The notes under the pieces: generated by a model
What the model saw: only the letters and a program-made list of their open reading frames with translations
Database searches by the model: none
What the model was told of the DNA's origin: nothing
Made by a program: the position numbers and the translations under genes
Part shown: positions 15,912 to 24,370 of the stretch, one piece after another
Layout of the letters: each line of letters opens with the position of its first letter
How positions within the stretch are numbered: position 1 is the first letter of the stretch
NCBI RefSeq assembly: GCF_010685995.1
Contig: NZ_JAAGWK010000010.1
Span: 62,001-126,000, forward strand
Source of the DNA: Goekera deserti
Lineage (GTDB): Bacteria > Actinomycetota > Actinomycetes > Mycobacteriales > Geodermatophilaceae
Reading direction: 5' to 3'
Length of the DNA: 64,000 nucleotides

Positions 15912-15961
15912 CGACACGAACTCCTCGCCACGATGGCCATCGTGGCGAGGAGTTCGTGTCG
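15912..15961. repeat. Perfect 50-bp palindrome
   Basis: Every base of CGACACGAACTCCTCGCC... (15912-15936) pairs with 15937-15961 without a loop or mismatch. It lies 10 bases after the lipoprotein stop, between two genes on the same strand. It can act as a terminator. The perfect symmetry and the GTGTCG end, shared with elements A and B, suggest a member of a dispersed palindrome family. Confidence 0.8.
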
Positions 15962-16053
15962 ATGGTGTCCGGGTGTCGATGTCGCTCCCGTCCCCGGCCG
16001 GGGGCCGGTCGGGTGCGGGAGTGAGGGCGCGCCGCGCCGGGCATGCTGTCGGC

Positions 16054-16911
16054 GTGGACACCTTCCGACGCGGTCCCCTCGTCTTCGACGTCCGTGACGG
16101 CGGCCCCGCCGACGGCGAACCGGTCGTACTGCTGCACGGCTTCCCGCAGGACTCCTCGGCCTACGACCGGCTGGCGACGGCGCTGCACGGCCAGGGCTTC
16201 CGCACGCTGGCCCCGGACCAGCGCGGCTACTCCCCCGGCGCCCGGCCGACCGGCCGCTCGGCCTACGCGCTGCGCGAGCTGGTGGACGACGTCCGGGCGC
16301 TGCTGGACTCCGCCGGCCTGCGCAGCGCGCACGTGGTCGGCCACGACTGGGGCGCCGTGGTGGCCTGGGCGCTCGCCGCGTGGCACCCGGAGCGGGTGCG
16401 CACGCTCACCGCGCTGTCGGTGCCGCACCCGGCCGCGTTCAGCCGCGCCCTGATCACCAGCCCGCAGGCGCTGATGAGCACCTACATCGCGTTCTTCCAG
16501 CTGCCGGCGTTGCCCGAGCGGGTCCTGCTGGCCGGCAACGGCACCCCGCTGACCCGCCTGCTGGAGACCATGGGGCTCCACCGGGACCACGCCGAGCGCT
16601 ACGTCGCCCGGATGCGCGAGCCCGGGGCACTCACCGCCGCCCTGGACTGGTACCGGGCGCTGCCCTTCTCCGCCCGCGCGATGGCCGGCACCCGGGGACG
16701 GGGCACCGTCGGCAGGATCACGGTGCCGACGCTGCACGTGTGGAGCTCGGGCGACCCGGCCTTGTCCCGCGCCGGCGCGGAGGCCACCGGGCGGTACGTG
16801 GACGCCCCGTACCAGCTGGAGGTGCTGCTCGGGGTGCCGCACTGGATCCCCGAGGTGGCCGCCGAGCACACCGCCGGGCTGGTCGTCGCGCACGCCCGCA
16901 CGCACGGCTGA
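16054..16911 (+). CDS. Alpha/beta hydrolase, epoxide-hydrolase-like
   Basis: 285 residues from GTG 16054. Oxyanion motif HGFPQDSSAYDRL; the nucleophile elbow reads VVGHDWGAVVAW, so the nucleophile is Asp, as in epoxide hydrolases and haloalkane dehalogenases; the catalytic His is in GVPHWIPE. A cap region lies at about 130-200. Members hydrolyse epoxides or related substrates; the substrate is not known here. Soluble, no signal peptide. The gene is followed on the same strand by an epimerase. Confidence 0.85.
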   Translation: MDTFRRGPLVFDVRDGGPADGEPVVLLHGFPQDSSAYDRLATALHGQGFRTLAPDQRGYSPGARPTGRSAYALRELVDDVRALLDSAGLRSAHVVGHDWGAVVAWALAAWHPERVRTLTALSVPHPAAFSRALITSPQALMSTYIAFFQLPALPERVLLAGNGTPLTRLLETMGLHRDHAERYVARMREPGALTAALDWYRALPFSARAMAGTRGRGTVGRITVPTLHVWSSGDPALSRAGAEATGRYVDAPYQLEVLLGVPHWIPEVAAEHTAGLVVAHARTHG

Positions 16912-16958
16912 GCCGCGGGCGAGGGGTGGGCACCGGCATCGGTGGGTAGCCGACCGGC

Positions 16959-18059
16959 ATGTCTGCACTCACCACCGGACGCCTCCAGGGCATGACCGTC
17001 GCCGTCACCGGGGTCACCGGGAACGTCGGCACCGGCCTGCTGCGCGCGCTCCGCGACTCGGGGGTGGCCGAGGTCCGCGGGCTCTCCCGCCGCCCGCCGC
17101 CGCCCACCCAGCTCTTCTCCGACGTCCGCTGGACCCGCGCCGACCTGGGCGAGGAGGCCAGCAGCGCCGCACTGGCCGAGCTGCTCGAGGGCGCCGATGC
17201 CGTCGTGCACACCGCGTGGCTGCTGTCCCCCGACCGGGACCACGACCTGCTGCAGCGGTGCAACGTCGACGGCACCCGGCGGGTGATGGAGGCGGCGGTC
17301 GCCGCCGGCGTGGGCCACGTCGTCCACCTGTCCTCCCTCGGCGCGTACGCCGCCGGGCCGCCGGCACGGCGGATCACCGAGGACTGGCCGACCACCGGGG
17401 TGCCGTCCTCGCAGTACAGCCGGATGAAGGTCGCCACCGAGCAGATCGTGCGGGACGTCGTCGGCGCCGCGCCGGACACCGCGATCACCATGATCCGGCC
17501 CACCCTGGTGCTCCAGCCGGACGCCGCGAGCGAGATCGGCCGCTACTTCCTCGGCCCGTTCGCGCTGGCCGCGGTGCGCATGGTGCCCGGCTCGCTGGCC
17601 AGCAGGCTGCCGCTGCCGCTGCCCGGTGACCTGCACCTGGGCTTCGTGCACGCCGACGACGTGGGCCAGGCGCTGGTCCGGGTGCTGGACCGCCGGGCCG
17701 ACGGCGCCTTCAACCTGACCGCCGACCCGATCATGGGCCCGGCGGAGATCGCCGAGGCACTGGGCACCGTGCGCGTGCCGGTGCCGGCCGCCCTGCTGCG
17801 GGCCGGGCTGCAGGCCGCCTACGCAGCCCACCTGGTGCCGATCGAGCCCGGGTGGCTCGACCTGGGCCTCGGCGTGCCCGCGCTGGACAACACCCGGGCC
17901 AAGCGACTGCTGGAGTGGACGCCGCGGCACACCGGCAACCACCTGCTGCCGGAGTTCGTCGCCGCGCTGAGCCGCGGCCAGGGCGCGCCCGGGGACATCA
18001 TGCGGCCGGCCGGCAGCGTGCCCGAGCACCCCGCCCAGCCGGCCGACTCGCGCAGCTGA
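16959..18059 (+). CDS. NAD-dependent epimerase/dehydratase family protein
   Basis: 366 residues from ATG 16959. This is an extended short-chain dehydrogenase: the cofactor loop is VTGVTGNVGTGLLRAL near the N terminus, the conserved Asn/Asp context is NVDGTRRVMEAAVAAGVGHVVHLSS in two blocks, and the catalytic pair is in SQYSRMKVATE (Y-X3-K). The C-terminal part (about 240-340) resembles regulatory or atypical members more than sugar epimerases. The substrate is unknown. Confidence 0.85.
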   Translation: MSALTTGRLQGMTVAVTGVTGNVGTGLLRALRDSGVAEVRGLSRRPPPPTQLFSDVRWTRADLGEEASSAALAELLEGADAVVHTAWLLSPDRDHDLLQRCNVDGTRRVMEAAVAAGVGHVVHLSSLGAYAAGPPARRITEDWPTTGVPSSQYSRMKVATEQIVRDVVGAAPDTAITMIRPTLVLQPDAASEIGRYFLGPFALAAVRMVPGSLASRLPLPLPGDLHLGFVHADDVGQALVRVLDRRADGAFNLTADPIMGPAEIAEALGTVRVPVPAALLRAGLQAAYAAHLVPIEPGWLDLGLGVPALDNTRAKRLLEWTPRHTGNHLLPEFVAALSRGQGAPGDIMRPAGSVPEHPAQPADSRS

Positions 18060-18071
18060 CGGCGCCGGCGG

Positions 18072-18500
18072 TCAGCCCGCGGGGGCGAAGAGCTCCAGGG
18101 CGATGCCGTCGGGGTCCCGGAACTCCAGGATGTGCCCGGCACCGATGTCCTTGACACCGCTGTGCGCGATGCCCTTCTCGTCGAGCATCGCCGCAGCGGC
18201 GTGCAGTTCCGCGGTGTCGACCAGGAAGCTGACGTGGTCCAACCCGGTGCGGTCCTCGTCGAAGCCGTCGTCGGCGACCGGGCGCAGGCCGAGCAGGCTG
18301 TCGCCGAGGGCGTAGATCACCCCGCCGTAGAGGAAGCCGAGCTGCTCGCGGGTGGCGTCGTCGGCGTCCGCGGGCACCTCGAAGGCCACCGGGAGGCCGA
18401 AGACGTCGTCGTAGAAGGCGCGGGACCGGGCGATGTCGGTGACGGTGAGGCGGACATGGGCGAAGGCGCTGGTCCTGATGGGCACGACCCGATCATGCAC
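18072..18500 (-). CDS. VOC family protein (glyoxalase fold)
   Basis: 142 residues from GTG 18500 (GTG 18485 is an alternative). It has the full VOC pattern: FAHVRLTVTDIARSRAFYDDVFGLPV at the start, LDHVSFLVDTAELHAAA in the middle and ILEFRDPDGIALELFAPAG at the end, where H, H and E positions form the usual metal site. It may be a lyase or dioxygenase. The next gene upstream on this strand is the acyl-CoA dehydrogenase at 18564, which could be co-transcribed. Confidence 0.82.
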   Translation of the reverse strand: MHDRVVPIRTSAFAHVRLTVTDIARSRAFYDDVFGLPVAFEVPADADDATREQLGFLYGGVIYALGDSLLGLRPVADDGFDEDRTGLDHVSFLVDTAELHAAAAMLDEKGIAHSGVKDIGAGHILEFRDPDGIALELFAPAG

Positions 18501-18563
18501 CGCCCTGCTCGACCGCGCCGCGGACGTCGGACCCCGTCCGGGCGTGCACCGGCCGCTCGGGCG

Positions 18564-19715
18564 TCACCGCGGCATGCCGGCCTCGCGCAGCAGCGACCCG
18601 CCGATGATCACCTTTTGCACCTCGCTGGTGCCCTCGTAGAGCCGGTACAGCCGGGCGTCGCGGTAGAAGCGCTCGACCGGCGTGGTGCGCAGGTAGCCCA
18701 GCCCGCCGTGCACCTGCACGGCGCGGTCGGTGGCCCGGCCGACCATCTCGCTGCACCACAGCTTGGCCGCGGACGGACCGACCGAGGTGTCCTCACCGGA
18801 GTCGTAACGCCGCGCGACGTCGAGCACCATGCTGCGGCCGGCGATCAGCTCGGCGTGCATGTCGGCGAGCATCGCCTGCACCAGCTGGAAGCGGCCGATC
18901 GGCGCACCGCCCTGCTTCGCGGTGGCCGCGTAGGCGACCGACTCGTCGAGCACCCGCTGTGCCATGCCGACGCACAGCGCCGCCACGTGCAGCCGGCCGC
19001 GGGAGAGCACGGTGAGCGCCTTGGCGTACCCGCGGCCCTCCTCGCCGACCAGCGCGTCGCCGTCGACCCGGACGTCGTCGAAGAACACCTCCGCCGTCCA
19101 GGCGCCGGACTGGCCCATCTTCCTGTCGTGCGGGCCCACGCTCACCCCGGGCAGCGAGGCGTCGACGACGAAGCTGGAGATGCCGCGGCCACCGGCCGCG
19201 GCCGGGTCGCTGCGGGCGAAGACGACGAACAGGTCCGCGATCGGCGCGTTGGTGATGTACCGCTTGCCGCCGGCGATCACCCAGCCGTCGCCGTCGCGAC
19301 GGGCACTGGTGCGCAGGCCGGCGGGGTCGGACCCGGCCTCGGCCTCGGTGAGGGCGAAGGAGCCGATCAGCTCACCGGCGGCCAGCCGCGGCAGGTACGT
19401 CTTCTTCTGCTCGTCGCTGCCGAACTTCGCGATCACCTGCCCGGCGATGCCGTTGTTGGTGCCGAACAGGCTGCGGAAGGCCGGCGTCGTGTAGCCGAAC
19501 TCGAAGGCCAGCTGCACGTCCTCGACCATGGTGACGCCGAGCCCGCCGAACTCCTCGGGCAGCGCGTAGCCGAACAGGCCCATGTCGGCCGCCGCCCCGC
19601 GCAGCTCCTCGGGCACGCGGTCGTGCCGGTCGATCTCCTCCTCGCGCGGGAGCACGACCTCCCGCACGAGCTGCCGCACCGCGGCCCGGACCTGGTCGAA
19701 GACGTCGGCGTCCAT
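18564..19715 (-). CDS. Acyl-CoA dehydrogenase
   Basis: 383 residues from ATG 19715, the normal length. FAD-dependent alpha,beta-oxidation of an acyl-CoA. Signature regions: SFALTEAEAGSDPAGLRTSA, the FAD-binding GQSGAWTAEVFFDDVRV and the C-terminal QVHGGLGYL...YRLYEGTSEVQK, whose Glu (YEGTSE) is the catalytic base. It could serve the beta-oxidation-like lower part of phenylacetate degradation or fatty acids; no paaF/G/H/J genes are in the window. Followed downstream by a VOC gene. Confidence 0.92.
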   Translation of the reverse strand: MDADVFDQVRAAVRQLVREVVLPREEEIDRHDRVPEELRGAAADMGLFGYALPEEFGGLGVTMVEDVQLAFEFGYTTPAFRSLFGTNNGIAGQVIAKFGSDEQKKTYLPRLAAGELIGSFALTEAEAGSDPAGLRTSARRDGDGWVIAGGKRYITNAPIADLFVVFARSDPAAAGGRGISSFVVDASLPGVSVGPHDRKMGQSGAWTAEVFFDDVRVDGDALVGEEGRGYAKALTVLSRGRLHVAALCVGMAQRVLDESVAYAATAKQGGAPIGRFQLVQAMLADMHAELIAGRSMVLDVARRYDSGEDTSVGPSAAKLWCSEMVGRATDRAVQVHGGLGYLRTTPVERFYRDARLYRLYEGTSEVQKVIIGGSLLREAGMPR

Positions 19716-19767
19716 GGCTGCATCATCGTCGCCCGGGGCCCGCCCGCGCGAGCAGGCCCGGCGACCT

Positions 19768-19795
19768 CCCCGCCGTCCCGGGCGGGACGGCGGGG
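19768..19795. terminator. Strong GC hairpin after the aldo/keto reductase gene
   Basis: Perfect 12-base arms (CCCCGCCGTCCC / GGGACGGCGGGG) with a four-base loop, seven bases past the stop of the minus-strand gene at 19803. Confidence 0.6.
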
Positions 19796-19802
19796 TGCGG
19801 CC

Positions 19803-20660
19803 TCAGGCCAGCCCGTCCAGGCGTGCCATGTCGGCCTCGGACAGCGTCAGCTGGGCGGCGCCGAGGTTCTCCCGCAGGTGGTCGACGGACTTGGTGCCCG
19901 GGATGGGCAGCACGACCGGCGACTTCTGCAGCAGCCAGGCCAGCGCGACCTGCGACGGGGTGGCGTCCAGCTCGGCGGCGATCGCCGCGACCGGGCTGTC
20001 CGGGCGGGCCAGGTCACCGGTGGCGATCGGGAACCACGGGATGAAGGCGATGCCCTCGGCGGTGGCGTGGTCGAGCACGTCCTGGCTCTGCCGGTTGGTC
20101 AGGTTGTACAGGTTCTGCACGCTGGCGATCGGGGTGATCTGCTGCGCGGCCCGGAGCTCCTCGACGGAGACCTCGGAGACGCCGATGTGCCGGACCTTGC
20201 CCTCCTCGCGCAGCTCCGCGAAGGCGCCGAGCTGGTCGGCCAGCGGGACGCCCGGGTCGATGCGGTGCAGCTGGATGAGGTCGATCCGCTCCACCCGCAG
20301 GTGCCGCAGGGAGAGCTCCACCTGCTGCCGGAGGTAGGCGGGGTGGCCCACCGGCGTCCAGATGCCGGGGCCCTGGCGGGTCAGCCCCGCCTTGGTGCCG
20401 ACGACGAGCGAGGCGGGGTAGGGGTGCAGCGCCTCGGCGATGAGCTGCTCGCTGACCAGCGGGCCGTAGGAGTCGGCGGTGTCGATGAAGTCGACGCCGA
20501 GCTCGACGGCGGCCCGCAGCACGGCGAGGGCGGCGTCGCGGTCGACCGGCTCACCCCAGACGCCGGGGCCGGGCAGCTGCATGGCGCCGTAGCCGAGGCG
20601 GTGCACGGTGAGGTCGCCACCGAGGTCGAAGGTGTCCCGGGCTGTCGTGGAGGTGGTCAT
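19803..20660 (-). CDS. Aldo/keto reductase
   Basis: 285 residues from ATG 20660 (MTTSTTARDTF); the frame is open upstream but only non-conserved sequence precedes. This is an NADPH-dependent TIM-barrel reductase. The catalytic tetrad is visible as FIDTADSYGP (Asp, Tyr), the Lys in VVGTKAGLTRQ and the His in DLIQLHRIDP. The phosphate-binding end reads PIPGTKSVDHLRENL. The paralogue at 54519 has the same YGAMQLPGP-like start but VVNLRMPGF in place of the His motif. Confidence 0.92.
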   Translation of the reverse strand: MTTSTTARDTFDLGGDLTVHRLGYGAMQLPGPGVWGEPVDRDAALAVLRAAVELGVDFIDTADSYGPLVSEQLIAEALHPYPASLVVGTKAGLTRQGPGIWTPVGHPAYLRQQVELSLRHLRVERIDLIQLHRIDPGVPLADQLGAFAELREEGKVRHIGVSEVSVEELRAAQQITPIASVQNLYNLTNRQSQDVLDHATAEGIAFIPWFPIATGDLARPDSPVAAIAAELDATPSQVALAWLLQKSPVVLPIPGTKSVDHLRENLGAAQLTLSEADMARLDGLA

Positions 20661-20820
20661 GCCGGGCACAGCGAGCACGACCGGCCCGGGCTTCCCGATG
20701 CGCGCGGCATGTGACCGGGACCACCACTCGGCGGCCCCGCCCGCGCGGCGCGGCGGCGGCTGGGCCAGGCTGGTCGGGTCGGCCCGGGCGGCGGGCCGGC
20801 CACGGTGAGGAGACGGACGC

Positions 20821-21402
20821 GTGGGCGAACTCGTGGTGGTCAGGCACGGACAGACCGAGTGGAGCAAGAGCGGTCAGCACACCGGGGTCACCGACCTGCC
20901 GCTGCTGCCGGAGGGCGAGGAGCGGGCCCGGGTGCTCGGCACGGAGCTGGCCGGCCGCAGGTTCGCCCAGGTGCTGGTCAGCCCGCGCCGGCGGGCACAG
21001 CACACCGCCGAGCTGGCCGGCCTGCACCCGGTCGAGGTCGACGAGGACCTGGTGGAGGTCGACTACGGCGGCTACGAGGGCCGCACCACGCCGGAGATCA
21101 GCGCTGAGCTCGGCCGGGAGTGGTCGCTGTGGACGCTGGGCACGGTGCCCGGCGACACCCCCGGGGAGAGCCTGGGTGACGTGACGGCGCGGGTCGACCG
21201 GGTGCTGGACCGGGTGCAGCCCGCCCTGGCCGACGGTGACGTCGCGCTGGTCGCCCACGGCCACGTGCTGCGCATCCTCACCGCGCGCTACCTGCGGCTG
21301 GCCCCGGAGTCCGGGGCCCTGTTCGCCCTGGCCGCCGGGTCCTACGGCGTGCTGGGCCGGGAGCACGGCCGGCCCGTGCTCACCGGGTGGAACGTGGGCT
21401 GA
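20821..21402 (+). CDS. Histidine phosphatase (phosphoglycerate-mutase-like)
   Basis: 193 residues from GTG 20821 with GAGGAGA upstream. The catalytic motif RHGQTEWSKSGQHTG has the phospho-accepting His; other pocket residues are the Arg in SPRRRAQHT, the Glu in DLVEVDYGGYEGRTT and the second His in ALVAHGHVLR. Length and the YGGYEGRT signature fit broad-specificity acid phosphatases rather than glycolytic mutase. Convergent with the EAL gene, six bases apart. Confidence 0.88.
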   Translation: MGELVVVRHGQTEWSKSGQHTGVTDLPLLPEGEERARVLGTELAGRRFAQVLVSPRRRAQHTAELAGLHPVEVDEDLVEVDYGGYEGRTTPEISAELGREWSLWTLGTVPGDTPGESLGDVTARVDRVLDRVQPALADGDVALVAHGHVLRILTARYLRLAPESGALFALAAGSYGVLGREHGRPVLTGWNVG

Positions 21403-21408
21403 CCGGGC

Positions 21409-22701
21409 TCAGCCCGCGGCCGGCCGGTCGTCGGTCGTGGCGGCCGGCTGCAGGACCGGACGGCCGAACAGCCAGCCCTGGCCCAGGTCCGCGCCGAGCG
21501 CGGCCACCTCCTGGGCCGTCTCCTCGTCCTCCACGCCCTCGGCCACCACGGTGGCACCGCGGGAGTGGGCCAGCTCGACGACGGCCGCCACCACGGCCCG
21601 GGCGCCCGGTGCGGGCAGCTGCTGCACCAGCGCCTTGTCCAGCTTGACGACGTCGGGCCGCAGCGCTCCGAGCAGCCCCAGGCTCGACCAGCCGGCGCCG
21701 TCCAGGGCGACCCGCCAGCCCAGCGAGCGGTGGTGCTCCAGCAGGGCGACCAGGTGCCCGCGGTCGACGACGGCGTGCGACTCGACCACCTCGATCACCA
21801 GCTGCCCCGGGGCGACCCCGAGTTCGGCGGCCAGCGCCTCGGTGCCGGCCAGGCACACCTGCGGGCGGTGCACCGACGCCGGGTGCAGGTTGACGTACAG
21901 GTCGGCCGAGCCCAGCCAGGGCGCCGCGCCGCCGAGCGCCGCGTGCCGGGCCACCCGGTCCAGCTCGGGCAGCCAGCCGGCGGCCTCGGCCAGGAAGAAC
22001 AGGTCACCGCCGCCCACGTGCCGGCCGTCGACCTGACCCCGCAGCAGGGCCTCGTGCCCGGTGACCCGCCGGTCGGCGAGGGAGACGATCGGCTGGTAGA
22101 CCGGCCACAGGTCGGCCTCGACGAGCAACCCGATCTCGGCACTGACGCCCCGGCGGGCGAGCTCCACGGCGAGGGTCGGGGCCACGAGCAGCTGCGCGGC
22201 CAGCCGGACGCCGTCGGCGGCGGGGTCGGTGGCGATCCGCAGCTGCTCGGTCTCGGCGACGGTGAGCTCGCGGGCCAGCCGGTCCAGCAGGCCGAGCAGG
22301 CCGGCGCCGTCGCCGGGGTCCACGACGTCGAGCAGTCCGGGCGCGCGGGCGACGTCGAGCCCGAGCCCGCCGGCGTTGTCCACCACCGCCGGCAGCAGGT
22401 GCCCGACCGTCGTGGCGAACAGCGCGCGGCGCGGCCGCACCGGCAGCGGCCAGTCCGGCCGGGGCACGGCGAACGGCTCGGGCCCGGCCGCGACCGGGCC
22501 GAGCGCCAGCGAGCGAGCCCGCACCGACCCGGCGGCGGGCGGCGCCAGGACGGCGGGCCTGGCGCCGCGCCGCTGCCGCGGACGGGCGGGCCCGTCCGCG
22601 CGGCCGATGAGCTGGGTCACCCGGCCAGGATGACCGAGTTCGGCAGCCGACGCGCCCAGGCGCGCCCGCACGGGGGCCGTCGAGTCCTCCGCCGCGGTCA
22701 C
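21409..22701 (-). CDS. EAL-domain protein, possibly impaired c-di-GMP phosphodiesterase
   Basis: 430 residues from GTG 22701. Residues about 1-90 are Arg/Ala/Pro-rich, 90-190 form a helical region of unknown type, and 190-420 the EAL domain: YQPIVSLADRRVTGHEALLRG (EAL), YVNLHP, VIEVVES, VKLDK, VAEGVED, GQGWLFGRP. In active enzymes the metal-binding loop reads DDFG; here it reads ALDGAGWSSLGLL, with the second Asp replaced by Gly. It may therefore bind c-di-GMP without hydrolysing it well. No GGDEF or membrane segments are present. Confidence 0.85.
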   Translation of the reverse strand: MTAAEDSTAPVRARLGASAAELGHPGRVTQLIGRADGPARPRQRRGARPAVLAPPAAGSVRARSLALGPVAAGPEPFAVPRPDWPLPVRPRRALFATTVGHLLPAVVDNAGGLGLDVARAPGLLDVVDPGDGAGLLGLLDRLARELTVAETEQLRIATDPAADGVRLAAQLLVAPTLAVELARRGVSAEIGLLVEADLWPVYQPIVSLADRRVTGHEALLRGQVDGRHVGGGDLFFLAEAAGWLPELDRVARHAALGGAAPWLGSADLYVNLHPASVHRPQVCLAGTEALAAELGVAPGQLVIEVVESHAVVDRGHLVALLEHHRSLGWRVALDGAGWSSLGLLGALRPDVVKLDKALVQQLPAPGARAVVAAVVELAHSRGATVVAEGVEDEETAQEVAALGADLGQGWLFGRPVLQPAATTDDRPAAG

Positions 22702-22754
22702 ATCCGCAGGTCAGGAGGTGGTGTTCAACTCCCCGGAGCAGGCGTGGGGCGCTA

Positions 22755-22781
22755 TTGAACCAGGGGTTCCCGGTCTAAAGT
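22755..22781 (+). promoter_or_regulatory. Promoter and likely operator of the TetR gene
   Basis: TTGAAC (22755-22760) and TAAAGT (22776-22781), spacing 15, with the -10 box ending seven bases before ATG 22789, so the mRNA may be leaderless. The palindrome GAACC-AGG-GGTTC (22757-22769) lies between the boxes and is a good candidate for autorepression. Confidence 0.5.
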
Positions 22782-22788
22782 GCGACTC

Positions 22789-23418
22789 ATGGTCTCCCCC
22801 ACCGCCGCCGAGAACGTGCGGCCCAATCGCGGCGGCAGGCCGCGCGACCCGTCCCGCGACGGAGTGATCCGCGCGGCCATCCTGCGGCTGCTGGCCGACA
22901 GCGGTTACGCGGCCCTCACCATGGACGCCGTGGCGTCCGAGGCGGGCGTGGGCAAGGCGACGATCTACCGCCGCTGGCGCACCAAGAGCGACCTGGTCGT
23001 CGACACGATCTCCGAGGTCAACCGCACCGAGGCGCTCGTGCCCGACACCGGCAGCCTGGAGGGGGACCTCCGCATGCTGCTGCACGCGCTGGTGACCACC
23101 ATGAACTCCCCGCTGGGTTCGGCGACCGTCAGCCTGCTGTCCACGCTGCCCCACCAGCCCGCTCTCGCCGCGGCCTTCCGCAACGGCCCGCTCGGGCAGT
23201 GGACCCACAGCTTCAACGAGGTCTGGGCCCAGGCCGAGCGCCGCGGTGAGGTCGCCGCCGGCCAGGCGACCGGCCCGGTGCCCGACGTAGCCTCGGCGAT
23301 GCTCGTGCAGCGCTGGCTGCTCACCGGCGACACGGTCGACGACGACTACGCCGACCTCGTGCTCGAGCAGGTCGTCATGCCGCTGGTGCGCTCGGCGACG
23401 GCTGCCCAGCCTGCCTGA
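22789..23418 (+). CDS. TetR family transcriptional regulator
   Basis: 209 residues from ATG 22789. Helix-turn-helix at about 22-68 (RAAILRLLADSGYAALTMDAVASEAGVGKATIYRRWRTKSDLV, in consecutive helices). The ligand-binding part shows the TetR_C pattern with FRNGPLGQWTHSFNEVWAQAERRGEV, also seen in regulators of efflux or acyl-CoA genes. No divergent or following target gene is obvious: upstream is the minus-strand EAL gene and downstream a minus-strand DUF427 gene. It probably controls itself through the palindrome in its promoter. Confidence 0.88.
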   Translation: MVSPTAAENVRPNRGGRPRDPSRDGVIRAAILRLLADSGYAALTMDAVASEAGVGKATIYRRWRTKSDLVVDTISEVNRTEALVPDTGSLEGDLRMLLHALVTTMNSPLGSATVSLLSTLPHQPALAAAFRNGPLGQWTHSFNEVWAQAERRGEVAAGQATGPVPDVASAMLVQRWLLTGDTVDDDYADLVLEQVVMPLVRSATAAQPA

Positions 23419-23436
23419 CGGCGGGCCGGGGGTGTG

Positions 23437-23943
23437 TCACCATCCCCGGCTGCCGGGCCCGCCCTTGAACGGCCCGACCACCTCGGCGGTGATCCAGCCG
23501 CCGTAGAAGTCGCCCTGCTGCGACAGCACCACCTCGCCGTCGACCAGGGCGCGCTCCACCTTGCTCGGGTAGAACGCCACGGCGCCGGCCAGGTGCTCGT
23601 ACCCGGGGGTGGGCCGCTCATAGGACCAGCCCACCGCGGGCGTCCGGACGCCGTCCACGACGGCGTCCCAGTAGGTCGCCGTGCCCTTGAACTCGCACCA
23701 CGAGGCGCCCTGCCCGCGCTCCAGCACGCCCTCGACGACGTCCCCGCGGGGCACGTAGAACACCGGTGGGTGGCTGGTCTCGCACACCCGGATCGCTCGC
23801 TGGGTGCGGGCCACGACACGGCCGCCGATCTCGACGACGACCCGGCGCGGGCTGACCTCGGCCGACGGCGGGCGCGGGTAGTCCCACACCGACTCCTGTC
23901 CGGGTCCGACCGGGTCGGGGGTGGGATGGTGGCTGGAGAACAT
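23437..23943 (-). CDS. DUF427 domain protein
   Basis: 168 residues from ATG 23943. The DUF427 fold is recognised by VWDYPRPPSAE, RVVVEIGGRVVARTQRAIRV, VFYVPRGDVVEG and FKGTATYWDAVVDG, ending in YPSKVERALVDGEVV...GDFYGGW. These small beta-rich proteins are common in actinobacteria and fungi and their biochemical role is not established. It stands between the convergent TetR gene and the DUF3618 gene. Confidence 0.85.
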   Translation of the reverse strand: MFSSHHPTPDPVGPGQESVWDYPRPPSAEVSPRRVVVEIGGRVVARTQRAIRVCETSHPPVFYVPRGDVVEGVLERGQGASWCEFKGTATYWDAVVDGVRTPAVGWSYERPTPGYEHLAGAVAFYPSKVERALVDGEVVLSQQGDFYGGWITAEVVGPFKGGPGSRGW

Positions 23944-23978
23944 GGCCCCAGTGTGCGCCCGCACGTGCGGGCGCCGGC

Positions 23979-24209
23979 TCAGCGGCGGCGGTGCCGGATC
24001 CGCTGCACGACGACGAAGGTGACCAGCACGCCGATCGCGCCGATGGTGGCCTTGCCGGCCGGGGACTCCAGCCAGCGCTGCGCGGCGACCTGCCCCTGCG
24101 CCTTCAGCCTGTTCGGGCTGCCCCGGTACGCGATCTCGTCGAGGGTCGCGGCGAGCGACTCCCGAGCAGCGTCGATCTCCAGCTGGATCTGTCGGGGGTC
24201 GCGGGGCAC
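23979..24209 (-). CDS. DUF3618 family small membrane protein
   Basis: 76 residues from GTG 24209 (VPRDPRQIQLEIDAARESLA); the open frame extends upstream but the conserved family sequence starts here. The N-terminal half is the DUF3618 helix (IQLEIDAARESLAATLDEIA), and a single membrane span lies near the C terminus (TIGAIGVLVTFVVVQRI), followed by RHRRR on the presumed cytoplasmic side. Such proteins often accompany phage-holin-like DUF1469 proteins; none is adjacent. Role unknown. Confidence 0.8.
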   Translation of the reverse strand: MPRDPRQIQLEIDAARESLAATLDEIAYRGSPNRLKAQGQVAAQRWLESPAGKATIGAIGVLVTFVVVQRIRHRRR

Positions 24210-24273
24210 GCGCCAGATCGTGCCATGCCGCGGGCGGCCGCGCGCTGCCACACCGTCCTAGACTCCCCCCGAC

Positions 24274-24354
24274 GCGGGAGTGGTGTAACGGCAGCCACGC
24301 CAGACTTAGGATCTGGTGCCTTCGGGCGTGGGGGTTCGAGTCCCCCCTCCCGCA
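24274..24354 (+). tRNA. tRNA-Leu (anticodon UAG)
   Basis: 81-base class II tRNA. The acceptor stem GCGGGAG (24274-24280) pairs with CTCCCGC (24347-24353), with discriminator A. The anticodon stem CCAGA...TCTGG encloses CTTAGGA with anticodon TAG. A long variable arm (TGCCTTCGGGCG) and the T-arm GGGGGTTCGAGTCCCCC follow. The CCA end is not encoded. The gene reads CUA-type leucine codons, rare in such GC-rich genomes. Confidence 0.96.
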
Positions 24355-24370
24355 CGGTCGGTCACGCCCG

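Noticed and set aside
18485-18500. Choice of start for the VOC gene at 18072
   Set aside because: GTG 18500 and GTG 18485 are both possible and neither has a good ribosome-binding site; the longer form was kept without further claim.
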